NCBI RefSeq assembly: GCF_022581195.2
Contig: NC_061465.1
Coordinates: 5,582,501-5,646,500, forward strand
DNA: 64,000 nucleotides
DNA from: Helicoverpa zea
Taxonomy: Eukaryota; Arthropoda; Insecta; Lepidoptera; Noctuidae
Direction of reading: 5' to 3'
Under the pieces are notes generated by a model. The model searched no databases. It saw only the letters and a list, made by a program, of their open reading frames with translations, and was not told the origin of the DNA. The translations under genes and the position numbers were made by a program. Shown here one piece after another: positions 32,456-42,935 of the stretch. Numbering within the stretch: position 1 is the stretch's first letter; each line of letters opens with the position of its first letter.

Positions 32456-33470
32456 GTTACCGGTATTAGAAGATGAATGGCATCACTAGACTGTAGTTGT
32501 TATTTATAGGCATTGGATTATGAGATTATTCTTAGATTGTTATCATATCCTTGATAATTACAGACCTATCAAAGATCGTAAGATATAAGACAGATTTGGG
32601 TATCACCCACCTAGAAAATCCCTGAGACATCAACAACTTTTTTTCCTAATCAGTTGTAATCGGATTGTAATTGGATTGTAGCCCTCCGCGAAGGTGCGGC
32701 CATGTCACGGTCGCCATCAGATGATTCTTGTGAAATCATTGTATTGTATCAATGTGAAAACCTAAACTGTAAGTTTTAATCGCCAATTTTACGTTGATCA
32801 GTCTCTGTTCAATTAATGAATGAACCCCTTCTGGGCATTGTGATGCACAAGTAAATATGGCTCTAACATTGTACTGGCTTATTGGTGCCTTGTGTAGTAA
32901 ATAAAGAATTTTCTGGGCTTTGGATCTCAGCTTCAATATTTATTTATTTATTGGTTTGTCTACAATTGTTACACATATATGTTTACATTAGGTATACAGG
33001 AAGATGTTAATAAATAGCCTTTGTGTACAATATTACTTGACAAACACAACATTCACAAAATACATGGATGACAAGTTAGTCTAGTTTTTAACAACTTGTA
33101 CTATTATGTGCTGATCTTACGGACATGGTTCCTGTATGTAATAAGAGAAGCGCTAAACATGTCTAGGTTACAGTCAAATTTATTAAAAAGCCTACACAAT
33201 CTGGGGACTGGGGAATACTTAAGTGCCTAAAACTGTATTTCGTCGGGGTGGGTAAAATAACTTAATGGGTTTCCGCGGGTATTTGTGGGGATCTGCATGT
33301 CGATTCTATAAAATATCACAACTCACTTCGACATCACTCTCACTTCGACTTCGATCTAAAGGTAGAATTCCGTGGACGCGACAATAGTCAACCTTTGAAA
33401 ATGTATGGCACCGTTGTCGAGGCCCGTGACAGTCGCGCGCGGCCGACGAATTTCGTAAGCTGCTCGCGGC
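31928..33470 (-). repeat. Left arm of a large palindrome
   Basis: Every base compared pairs with the right arm at 33549-35091 (paired coordinates sum to 67019). By eye I found one difference (33237 against 33782), but I did not align all 1543 bases by program. From outside in, the arm holds part of exon 2, intron 1, exon 1 and the promoter of copy 7, a retroelement 3' tail (about 32937-33284) and half of a Harbinger-family foldback (from 33301). Confidence 0.92.
32501..32508 (-). promoter_or_regulatory. TATA box of pseudogene copy 7
   Basis: TATAAATA on the minus strand, 46 bases before the ATG. The inverted copy at 34511-34518 faces the other way, giving two divergent promoters about 2 kb apart. 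Confidence 0.6.
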
Positions 33471-33548
33471 CGTACGCTTCTCAACATGGTCTAGCGCTTA
33501 ATAACATCTATAGAATTTTAGTAAAACCAGAATTAAATTTTTGACAAT
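33471..33548. other. Palindrome spacer
   Basis: These 78 unpaired bases correspond, inverted, to the spacer of the Harbinger-family foldback at 7976-8045 (shared words AACATGGTCTAGCGCTTAAT and ACATCTATAGAATTT). The palindrome centre is therefore an ordinary element of that family. Confidence 0.75.
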
Positions 33549-35091
33549 GCCGCGAGCAGCTTACGAAATTCGTCGGCCGCGCGCGACTGTCACGGGCCTC
33601 GACAACGGTGCCATACATTTTCAAAGGTTGACTATTGTCGCGTCCACGGAATTCTACCTTTAGATCGAAGTCGAAGTGAGAGTGATGTCGAAGTGAGTTG
33701 TGATATTTTATAGAATCGACATGCAGATCCCCACAAATACCCGCGGAAACCCATTAAGTTATTTTACCCACCCCGACGAAAAACAGTTTTAGGCACTTAA
33801 GTATTCCCCAGTCCCCAGATTGTGTAGGCTTTTTAATAAATTTGACTGTAACCTAGACATGTTTAGCGCTTCTCTTATTACATACAGGAACCATGTCCGT
33901 AAGATCAGCACATAATAGTACAAGTTGTTAAAAACTAGACTAACTTGTCATCCATGTATTTTGTGAATGTTGTGTTTGTCAAGTAATATTGTACACAAAG
34001 GCTATTTATTAACATCTTCCTGTATACCTAATGTAAACATATATGTGTAACAATTGTAGACAAACCAATAAATAAATAAATATTGAAGCTGAGATCCAAA
34101 GCCCAGAAAATTCTTTATTTACTACACAAGGCACCAATAAGCCAGTACAATGTTAGAGCCATATTTACTTGTGCATCACAATGCCCAGAAGGGGTTCATT
34201 CATTAATTGAACAGAGACTGATCAACGTAAAATTGGCGATTAAAACTTACAGTTTAGGTTTTCACATTGATACAATACAATGATTTCACAAGAATCATCT
34301 GATGGCGACCGTGACATGGCCGCACCTTCGCGGAGGGCTACAATCCAATTACAATCCGATTACAACTGATTAGGAAAAAAAGTTGTTGATGTCTCAGGGA
34401 TTTTCTAGGTGGGTGATACCCAAATCTGTCTTATATCTTACGATCTTTGATAGGTCTGTAATTATCAAGGATATGATAACAATCTAAGAATAATCTCATA
34501 ATCCAATGCCTATAAATAACAACTACAGTCTAGTGATGCCATTCATCTTCTAATACCGGTAACATGAAGTTCTTGGCTGTGACACTGTTGGCTTTGGCTG
34601 TGGCAGCCTCTGCAAAAAATATTGATCTTCAAGATGTAATTGATCTTGAAGATCTGACAGCATATGGCTAACTTTCTAAAATTGGTGCTCCTTTGGCGAA
34701 AGAGATTCGCATAGCTGAGGAAGAAGCCAGTCGCAACCCATCCAGAATAACTGGTGGCTCTGCAGCTAGTCTTGGCCAAATCCCATACCAGGTTAAAACT
34801 AAGATTGGAAAAAAATCCTAAGGCTGCTTAAGAGACCCGGCATTATTATAAAAATTGTTTTATGTGCAGAAGTTTCTTTTACAGTTGTATTTAACTTAAG
34901 ATTTCTATTTAATAGCTTACATGCTTGCAGAGTCTACAATGCTCTTAAATTGCTATTTTACAGGCTGGATTATTGGTCAACTTCGATGATATAAGAGGTG
35001 TGTGCGGTGGCTCTCTGCTCAACGCACAGAGAGTGCTGACCGCTGCTCATTGCTGGTCTGATGGTCTAAACCAAGGCTGGGGTGTGGAGGT
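33549..35091 (+). repeat. Right arm of the large palindrome
   Basis: Inverted copy of 31928-33470. It ends inside protease exon 2 after GGGGTGTGGAGGT. Seven unmatched bases follow (35092-35098), then the interior of a Harbinger element begins at 35099. Confidence 0.92.
34564..35091 (+). pseudogene. Inverted partial duplicate of protease copy 7
   Basis: Exon 1 (34564-34791, with the same TAA, at 34669-34671), intron 1 and the first 128 bases of exon 2 (34964-35091) are present on the plus strand, including TAAHC. The copy stops after the codons for NQGWGVEV, and the frame then runs into Harbinger sequence for about 40 codons. It lacks the catalytic Asp and Ser and cannot encode an enzyme. Confidence 0.9.
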
Positions 35092-35098
35092 GTGTGGT

Positions 35099-37968
35099 CC
35101 GCGCGCGACTGTCGCAGCCCTCGGCAGCGGTGCCATACATTTTCATAGGTTGACTTTTGTCGCGCGCGGCTGCGACAATCGCGACCCACGGAATTCTACC
35201 TTAAAGTTTCGTGATTGACATTGTCAAACTACACTAGCGCTTCACTATCGAGCGTGTTGACAAGTTGAACTAAATCAAAGTCGAGATTTTGACAGATTTG
35301 TCAAAATCTGTCTATCTATAGGGGAGGTAGGGGAGAGATGGGCAGTTGGGAGACATGATCAAATCAGAATAAAAGGGGGGTCCTTTTATTCTGATTTCTG
35401 ATCATAGTTTTGTTTTTTTTTTAATTGGGTAGTTTACGTTACCGACTGGTAACGGTGTTCATCCATAGACTTTCTGTCATTTCTGTGAGTTGTCAAGAAC
35501 AAACACTCGTAAAAGTACTTAAATATTTTGTTGCGGTTTCGGATCGTTATAAAGAGAAAACTAATGAAAGGTATGTGTATTTTCTATTATTAATTATTGA
35601 TTGTCAAAATCTCCAGTTACAATTATAGTAAGTCGATGCAATCCACACCTATTATACCTTTAGAAGAGAGTACTACAGCAATAGTTAATGGGCCCCACGT
35701 TTTTATTTTAGTCTAATATGACCGGGACCACCTACGTAGGTTGACAGGTAAGTAACTATTTTTTATTTTCTAGTTTTCAGTGCACATAAGATAAAACCGT
35801 TTAACTTAAAAGTTTTTTTACCGATTTTTTTTTCATAAACTAAGTCAAAAGTGTCCAATGCTCTCTATGGTAGGGAGGCTTGGACATACCATGTAATGTA
35901 TAACTTGTAAATTTTTGCTCTTCTTCGTCAGTGAAAATTTGTGAGGTTATAAATCTGCGCGAAAAATCCTTTATAGAATCTTGTTTCAGGTACCGTTGCC
36001 AACTTGATCTAGAGACTATTATATTTAAAATAGTGTTTAAATAAAGTTCTAAGTGTTTTAAAGTGATTAAGTGCCTACATTTAACGATGGCTAGAATGTT
36101 TTTGCTTAAATCTTTATTAGAAGAAGCTCATGCTTTAGATAATTTAGAAAAGCGTCAACAATCTGCTAGAATTCGTAGTTTACCTTTATTAACTCGCGAT
36201 GATGACTATGTGAGCATATATAGATTGTCAAAGGAGCTAATTGACCAACTGGAGTCTGATTTACTGCCCCTGATAAAGCCCACAAAACGTCGAGGCAAAG
36301 GACTTACAACTCGTGTAAAAGTAAGTATTGACACAGTTTATAGTTGAAAAATTGTAATCAAGCACACAATAATAAGAAAAACACTTAGTTCTTAATAAGG
36401 AGTATTCCCTTTATGTGGTTTCCCCGCCAGCTGATATGTTTTCAAAAGCCTCTGTACTTCAGTTATAATATTGGTATTCTCTTAAGCATGAAAATAACCA
36501 AATTGGTCTCAATTTTGTTTTCACTAAATCCAGATAAAGTAGGTATTACATTTTTTATTGATTTATTGTTTCACAGATACTATGTACTTTATCATTCTTG
36601 GCTAGTGGCAGTTACCAGAAGGTTATTAAAGAGGGCATCAGAACTTATTTATCGCAACCGTCTGCATCTCGTTGCATAAATGAAGTAGTGGAAGCTCTGA
36701 ACAATCCGGCCGTAGTAAAAAAATATATAAGGTTTCCTCAAAATCAGCAAGAAAGGCAAATTTTAAAAGAAAGGTTAGTACCTAGATATAATATAATTTT
36801 AATATTATTATAATTAAACTGACCCTTTTATTTTTACAGTTGATCATGTTAGTGATTATTGTAAATTACAGGTTCTACAAAAGGTTTGGGTTTCCAGCCA
36901 CCATAGGCTGTATTGATGGCACTCTGGTGGCAATGAAGAGACCAGCAGAGAACGAAGAACGGTTTTACTGCCGCAAAGGCTACCATGCAAGAAATGTGCA
37001 ATTGGTAAAATGGATTTCAATGTTGTAATCAATTATAATTAGGTATAATAGAGTCATTGTAATTTATTTCTTTTTCAGATAACAGATGCAGATTTAAATA
37101 TTTTACACGTGGATCCCACATATGGAGGAGCTACTCACGATAGCTTCATTTTTAATTATAGTGCTATCAAAGACCATTTAGAGGCATTAACAAATGCTGG
37201 TGAAGAAGTAGTTTTGCTCGGTAAGTAGATCCTTTCCTGACCCTGCTTCAGAATATAAGCCTAATTACTAAGTATAAAAACTACATAGTTATTTTTTTTT
37301 CAGGTGATTCAGGATATGCTCAGCGTGCCTACCTCATGACGCCAATTAGTGGCGCTGAAGAGAATTCCCCTGAAGCTTATTACAATAAGCGTCATTCAAC
37401 TGCTCGCAACTCAGTTGAGAGAACAATAGGCCTCCTAAAAGGACGATTTAGGTGCTTATTAGTACACAGAGTACTCGACTACCATCCAGATGTAGTTGCA
37501 AAAATAGTAATTGCATGTTGTGTTTTGCACAACATGTGCAATCGCGCGGGAATTCCGGCAATCTCTATTTCCGAGGAAGAAAGAGTAGAAGAGCTTGAAA
37601 TAATTGCTGAAGCAACAAGGAGGCAAACTAGAGATTTACCATCCAACGCCGATTTAGCTTTAGGTCAATTACGAAGGCGAAACTTCGTGAATGGGCTTTG
37701 GCGTTCACGTCATAATTAATGGGTGCTAATTAAATAGACTTCTTTTTATTATCATTATTCGCCCCAAAAATGTATGTTGGCTTCTAAATTACTAAGTCAG
37801 CCACAATTAACTATGCCGGATTGCTGAACCAGAGGTCTTGGGTTTGATTTTTTATGCAATAAATTGTGAAAAAGTGCCCATCCCTCCCCTACCTCCCCTA
37901 AAGTATGAAATGACATTACGAATCGAAGTGAAATGCGAGTTGTTGATCGAGTTTTATAGAATCCCAGT
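35099..37968 (+). mobile_element. PIF/Harbinger transposon lacking its left terminus
   Basis: The 5' region (35099-36005) matches the partial element at 8066-8955. A spliced nuclease gene follows at 36087-37719. The right end, with ATTACGAATCGAAGTGAAAT and TTTTATAGAATC, matches 14405-14530. The left terminal repeat, expected before the GCGCGCGACTGTCGC segment, is missing because the element starts at the palindrome junction. Without it the copy may be unable to move itself, but it could mobilise related MITEs. Confidence 0.75.
36087..37719 (+). CDS. Harbinger transposase-derived nuclease (HARBI1-like)
   Basis: Five exons (36087-36320, 36577-36773, 36872-37004, 37079-37220 and 37304-37719) join in frame to 373 residues, the usual size for this family. 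All introns are GT-AG. The catalytic DDE triad appears as Asp159 (IGCIDGT), Asp237 (GDSGY) and Glu274 (SVERTIGLLKGRF). Other family signatures are RFGFPATIGC, HDSFIF and VLHNMCN. The protein would cut transposon ends. No MYB-like accessory gene, which autonomous Harbingers usually carry, is seen. No stop or frameshift is visible, so the gene may still be functional; exon ends are predicted from splice consensus and family fit. Confidence 0.85.
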
Positions 37969-38503
37969 ACAGGGATGAAAACCAATCAAAGACGCTAGTT
38001 AAACCATTTCACTAATTTCGAATAATAAAAATACTTCATCCATTTCAGTGTTTCCTTTTTGTTTTACAAGTAAGAAGTGAAAAACCATTTGTTTATCAAA
38101 TTGTCTATTTTACAACGTGGCAAAATAAATACTGATGTTAATGAATACTTTTAATAAGAAGAATATGTAGGTAAGCATGATACCTATTTAACCAATGTCA
38201 TATTTCATGTTACTATGCCAAGTTAGGCAGAATGTGGCTATTGAGGTATTTGTACAAACCTGCTAGCCTAGATGATGAGAGCATTTATGTACATACATAA
38301 GGATCAACCAGTTTGGCCTAGGCTCAACTACTTAGTTCATTATTATCGCCCGATAAACTAATTATAATGTAGTTTATACTAGGGTTTATCTGAGGGCACG
38401 GCAGTGCCCCAGCCAATTAGTTTATCCTATTGCATGTAGGAATAACTAATTTAGCTTAGGCAACCCTAGTTTGGCCTGAAATCAAGTATGGTCGCATTTG
38501 TAC
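37969..38503. other. Intergenic AT-rich DNA
   Basis: No gene is seen. There are only short runs such as the partly repeated GCCTAG and AACTAATT words around 38265-38470. Confidence 0.4.
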
Positions 38504-38879
38504 CTATACAGGAATGAATTTTATCCAGTGCGCAAACTTTGTCAACTTATAGTTAAACATGTTTTATAGATACGTATATTTTTATTTTGTCGTGTTTTAG
38601 TGCAAAAAAGAAAAGTTATTGATATCGAAAGATGTTTATTTTGTAACCGATTGTACGGTCACAGTCGTCATAGTAGGCACGGCGGCAACGCGAAACCGGT
38701 TTACCGACGCGAGCGCTGTTCCAAGCGCGTAAGAATAGTTAGTATCCATATTTTGCTGATTTTAGGGCGGACAAAAGAAAGAAAAAAAAATTTTACTGAT
38801 GATGCAGATATGTTCTGTTAATGATTCTGGACCACCAGTTTTTTTTTTTGTGCACTGCTTAAAATTCATTCCTGTATAG
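38504..38879. mobile_element. Small terminal-inverted-repeat element T, long copy
   Basis: The ends CTATACAGGAATGAATTTTA and, inverted, CTATACAGGAATGAATTTTA are perfect for 20 bases. A deletion derivative with the same ends lies at 52757-52886. A 73-codon plus-strand frame inside (38600-38821) has CLFCNRLYGHSRHSRH, a Cys- and His-rich start that might be the remnant of a DNA-binding domain. No transposase core is visible. Confidence 0.6.
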
Positions 38880-39063
38880 GAACAATTCTACTTGATCCAT
38901 AAATTTAACCTGCGAAGAAGCGCAAACGCAGCGCAGCAGCCAATGATCAATTAAGACCATATAATGTTAGTTTCGTAGTCAATTTTGGGTACAAATTAAA
39001 TAGCATCCTCTACTCTTTAGTGATATAAAAGTGATTTTATTTTTATATTATCTAATGGACATA
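38880..39063. other. Short AT-rich stretch
   Basis: No feature is recognised. Confidence 0.35.
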
Positions 39064-39165
39064 CTCAGAGACATTTAATGGTTACTTAAGCCGTTCCTTG
39101 GTGAAGAATTTCTATGAGAATCTGTCATTAAGGAGTGACTTAAGTAATCATTAAATGTCTCTAAG
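39064..39165. repeat. Short hairpin-type MITE
   Basis: AGAGACATTTAATGGTTACT on the left and its near-inverse ending AAATGTCTCT on the right form an imperfect foldback of about 100 bases. Confidence 0.5.
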
Positions 39166-39432
39166 TTCGGGGGTAATAAGTGTTTTGGCGGGGTTCAGTT
39201 TCGTTGTTCTTTGATTCAATATAATTAGGAGCAGCTATTAGGTCTACCTACTCTATTTTTTACTTAAGAGGTTTTATGTCAGTCCTAGCTGACCGTTACT
39301 ACAATAGCTACAATCACCTCTAAGCAAATGATAAGGTTTCCAGATTAAATCACAAAAACAACGACGTATTAGATTCAAATCATTAATTTAATCAGTCACA
39401 TTTTGCAATCGACAGTTGAAACTTCGTTAAAT
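39166..39432. other. 3' flank of protease copy 8
   Basis: AT-rich sequence without a recognised feature. Confidence 0.35.
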
Positions 39433-41072
39433 TCAAAGACGTTGGTTGATCCAGCTGACGTAAGAAGTAACTCTGGCGAAGGCAGCAGGCGCTCCGACTT
39501 GACAACCACGGGCAGATCCGAAAGAGGTCACACCGATCTAGAAGTAGGAAAATAAAAAAAAATATTACCTAATTCAAATTATGAAAGTAAAACAAAGTCA
39601 AAATAAAGTGTAAGCTTTTGTTACTGAGAGTCGTAGACAGTGGTGTTAATTTGAATAAAGAAGCAGTTAACAATGGTCATGATATCCAGTCACCATTGGT
39701 AGTCCGGATCATCCCGCAATGCATTCAGCGCAAAATGGTTGAAAATCAGTTTCATTATGGAGTTACTGCCTATTTGGTTTCTAAAAATCAGTCAATCTTT
39801 CCAACCACATTAGGACTTAAGGGATATACTGATTTTACCCAATTTAAAGACAAAATCATTGTTGAAGATCATTGTAGAACTTGTTAACGTACCAAGATTT
39901 TTCTGTTGTTCCTTTCTACAGTAAGAGGACCACCAGAGTCTCCCCTGCAGGTGCTCTTAGCACCAGCGGTATTGATGCAAATGTTGGATGATTGCAAGAT
40001 CAGGAAGGATTGGCGGCACACGTTGTTTGAGATCACAGGCACATCCACGTGACTTAAGAACTGGCTTGTAGTGATGCTTCCTGAAATACCTGAGATTAGG
40101 AAATAAAGATTAGTTAAATATACTAGTGACTAAGAAAGTATTTCAAATGTCTAATTATCTTAAACGTCTTCTTACCATCACCGGTACGTCCGAAGCCAGA
40201 CGCGGTAGCGATATCTCCTACAAACAGTTCGTTGAGCTCGTCACCAGCGGGAAGAGCGATGGGGGCGATGTTGTCTGTTAAAAAGTATAATTTGTTAGAT
40301 TATTATTTTTTTACTTCTAGTAATAAAATAACATTATGCAAAAATATACTCACCAGAAAAAGAAACAGCAGAAGGCAAGTTGATGATGGCGACGTCATTA
40401 CGAATAACACTAGGCATCCAGTTTTCGTGCATCACAACATTGTTTGAATGCAACCTGACACCACCAGAGTACAAACGAATTGATCCCAGGACCACTTCGA
40501 CGCTGAAGGCTTGGTTTTCACCATCAAACCAACAGTGAGCAGCGGTAAGCACTCTCTGTGCGCTGACCAGAGAACCACCGCATACACCCCTGCCCAGGTC
40601 AAAGCTTGCCAATAGACCAGCCTGTAAATTGATAAATTAAAACCATCAAAAAATTACGTTTATTGGGTCCGTAAGTGAGTCTGGTAGAGATTAGTTCTTA
40701 GTCTCGGAATATTTATCGAAAAGAAGATAATGATTATGTTTATTTACGAGAACATGACGTATAGACAACGCAAAATTAAAAGAAAACCAGATTTAAATAT
40801 AGAATAAATAAAAGATGGACTTTAATGAATGCTTTTGATTTTACCTGGTAAGGGAATTGGCCAAGGCTAGCTGCAGAGCCACCAGATATTCTGGATGGGT
40901 TGCGAATGGCTTCTTCCTCGGCTATGCGAATCTCTTCGGCCAAAGGTGCGCCGATTTTGGCCAGGTAGCCATATGCTGTCAGATCTTCAAGATCAATTAC
41001 ATCTTGAAGACCAACGTTTCTTGCGGAGGCTACCGCTGCCAAAGCCAATAGAGTCACAGCCAAGAACTTCAT
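39433..41072 (-). CDS. Chymotrypsin-like serine protease, copy 8
   Basis: Secreted S1A protease precursor of 298 residues; exons 41072-40845, 40621-40354, 40274-40176, 40089-39893 and 39537-39433 (TGA). It begins MKFLAV rather than MKLLAV, marking it with copies 7 and 9 as a second subgroup. Activation is after Arg61, giving ISGG instead of IVGG. Catalytic His105, Asp152 and Ser250 are present; position 189 is Ser and 192 is Arg (STCRGDSGGP). An ICINTAG segment replaces the ICTSGA of the others. Apparently intact and the only complete member of its subgroup here. A 45-base stretch of exon 1 (40966-41010) is identical to both arms of the palindrome, which matters if small RNAs arise there. The 89-codon plus-strand frame in intron 4 (39618-39887) has no recognisable domain. 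Confidence 0.92.
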
Positions 41073-41117
41073 GTTGCCGGTATTAGAAACTGAATGACAT
41101 TATTAGTTTTTGGTACA

Positions 41118-41144
41118 TATTTATATCGTCTTGCTTTAAGATAA
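41118..41144 (-). promoter_or_regulatory. Core promoter of protease copy 8
   Basis: TATAAATA on the minus strand at 41118-41125, 46 bases before the ATG, with AGATAA at 41139-41144 just upstream. Confidence 0.65.
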
Positions 41145-41663
41145 AGCTAAGATTATAATATAATATCAGTGATAACTACTAGTACCTAACTATCAAAAGA
41201 TCCCAAGATATGATTATAATTAAGGATAGTGTTAACATCAACTAGGAAACCCCCATGACTAAATCAATTTTTAATCTTTCTAATCTGTTGGAGTTGGATG
41301 GTAAATCCCAGAAAAATAAAATTAAGTTTAGGTAGTTTGAGTACAATGCGGTATTTATAGTGTTTTTCCAAATTAGCCCAGATAACCACAGAACTAGTGA
41401 ACAGACTACTATCTTCCCATAAAAAGTCATCCTTAGCATCTTTTTGACATCATGCTATACGACTAAATTAATCCATATATATTTCTTTGCACTTCATGCG
41501 TCTTGTAGTAAAGTTAAGTGTAAGCGTTCGTATCGCTTTCTTTTAAAATATTGTGTCTCATCTTGTGGTGTGATCGAACTGCATTTATTATTAATAATTT
41601 GCATAATATGAGAATAGATTATTTATCTATTAATAAGTAGTTCATTTGTTTTATTAAACACTA
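41145..41663. other. Intergenic AT-rich DNA
   Basis: Nothing but short AT-rich frames is seen. Confidence 0.4.
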
Positions 41664-41875
41664 GCTACTCGCCCCGGCTTCGCACGGGATAACGGTGTTT
41701 TCTCACTATTAAGTGTATGTTATTATACATATAAACCTCCCTCTTTAATCACTCTCTCTATTAAAAAAAAACCGCATAAAAATCGGTTGCGTAGTTTTGA
41801 AAATTTAAGCGTACCTACAAAGGGACATGGGGACAAAAAAAGCGACTTTATTTTATACTATTTAGTGATGTATTA
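41664..41875 (-). repeat. Dispersed repeat with a CTAGT end
   Basis: It starts ACTAGCTACTCGCCCCGGCT on the plus strand and contains AACCGCATAAAAATCGGTTG and a GGGACATGGGGACA block. Read on the minus strand it ends in a GC-rich hairpin-like segment followed by AGCTAGTG, as do the repeats at 54430, 56408 and (opposite strand) 60127. A Helitron-type end is possible but unproven. Confidence 0.45.
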
Positions 41876-42134
41876 TCAATCAGTTAGGTATTCATAGCAG
41901 TTGTAGATTTAATCAAGGAACTTAAAGGCGTTGGTTGATCCAGTTTATGAAAGAGGTGACTCTGGCATAACCAGCCGGCGCGCCGACTTGACAGCCGCGA
42001 TAAGATCCGTAAGAGGTTACACCGATCTGTAAAAAAATATTTAAATATTTATTTCTTCTTGAATACACATTGAAAAACTCTACATTTAAGCTTCTTATTT
42101 TTAGCTGTTGGCAAGGTACACGTACCTTCATTTC

Positions 42135-42440
42135 ACTTCATTTGAAATGAAATGAAGTCTTTATTCGCAGAGACATGGTAAATACAAAAGGGGGTAAAAT
42201 AAAATAAGTCTCTCAGAATATTTCGCCTCCAGTAGGCATGCGAAAGGTATAGCAGAGATAATGCTTAAACTTATAACCTAAAACTAAGTAGGCACTTTAT
42301 TTTCTACAATTAGCATACTGTAGAACAGAAAGAAGAAGCGTATTGTGTAGAAGCACTTTTCTGTAATCCAAGCTTTTAAGTTCTTTTTAAATATTGCTTT
42401 AGGTAGCTTTGTAATTTTTCTAGGAATTTTGCTATACATC
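42135..42440. repeat. Retroelement tail-like repeat in intron 4 of copy 9
   Basis: It begins with the self-complementary ATTTCACTTCATTTGAAATG, then TGAAGTCTTTATTCGCAGAG and ACATGGTAAATAC, phrases resembling the sequence after the SINE fragment at 30390. It enlarges this intron relative to the paralogues. Confidence 0.35.
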
Positions 42441-42808
42441 TTTGGATATTTTCAACTGGAAACTTTGGACTACAATGTAGCTAAGCAAAATTTTATTTAC
42501 CAGGATTCGCCTGTTATTTCTGTTGACAACGAGAGGACCACCAGAGTCACCACTGCAGATGTTTCTTCCGCCAGCACCGCTGGTGCAAATGTTTGATGAT
42601 TGAACAGCAGATCCGAAGGATATGCGACACAAGCTGTTTGAGATCACAGGTACATCCACATAGCTTAGGAAGTGGTTTGGACCAATGCTGCCAGAAAGAC
42701 CTGTGTTGTAAAAACCTTTATTATTTTATGTGTACCAATTATGGCCGGCAACGTATGGTACTACAAAAATCCTAATTAGTGTGATATTGACTAACTGAAT
42801 AATTTTAA

Positions 42809-42935
42809 TAAAACTACTTTTACGGATTTTATCGCTGTTATATTAATATTATTTAATCCCGACGTTTTGGATCCTTTAAAGCATCCATGATCACGGACAG
42901 ACTTAACAGTGATAAAATCCGTAAAAGTAGTTTTA
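42809..42935. repeat. MITE in intron 3 of copy 9
   Basis: The 31-base arms 42809-42839 and 42905-42935 are inverted copies (left arm begins TAAAACTACTTTTACGGATT) with one mismatch. The interior has ATCCCGACGTTTTGGATCCT. It has no coding capacity. Confidence 0.7.

Noticed and set aside
32736..32936. 66-codon frame present twice (also 34083-34283)
   Set aside because: The identity is due to the palindrome, not to coding constraint. The region looks like retroelement-derived or non-coding DNA next to a retroelement tail.
39618..39887. 89-codon frame in intron 4 of protease copy 8
   Set aside because: No recognised domain and no promoter; it lies in an intron whose splice sites are good. Kept as a note only.
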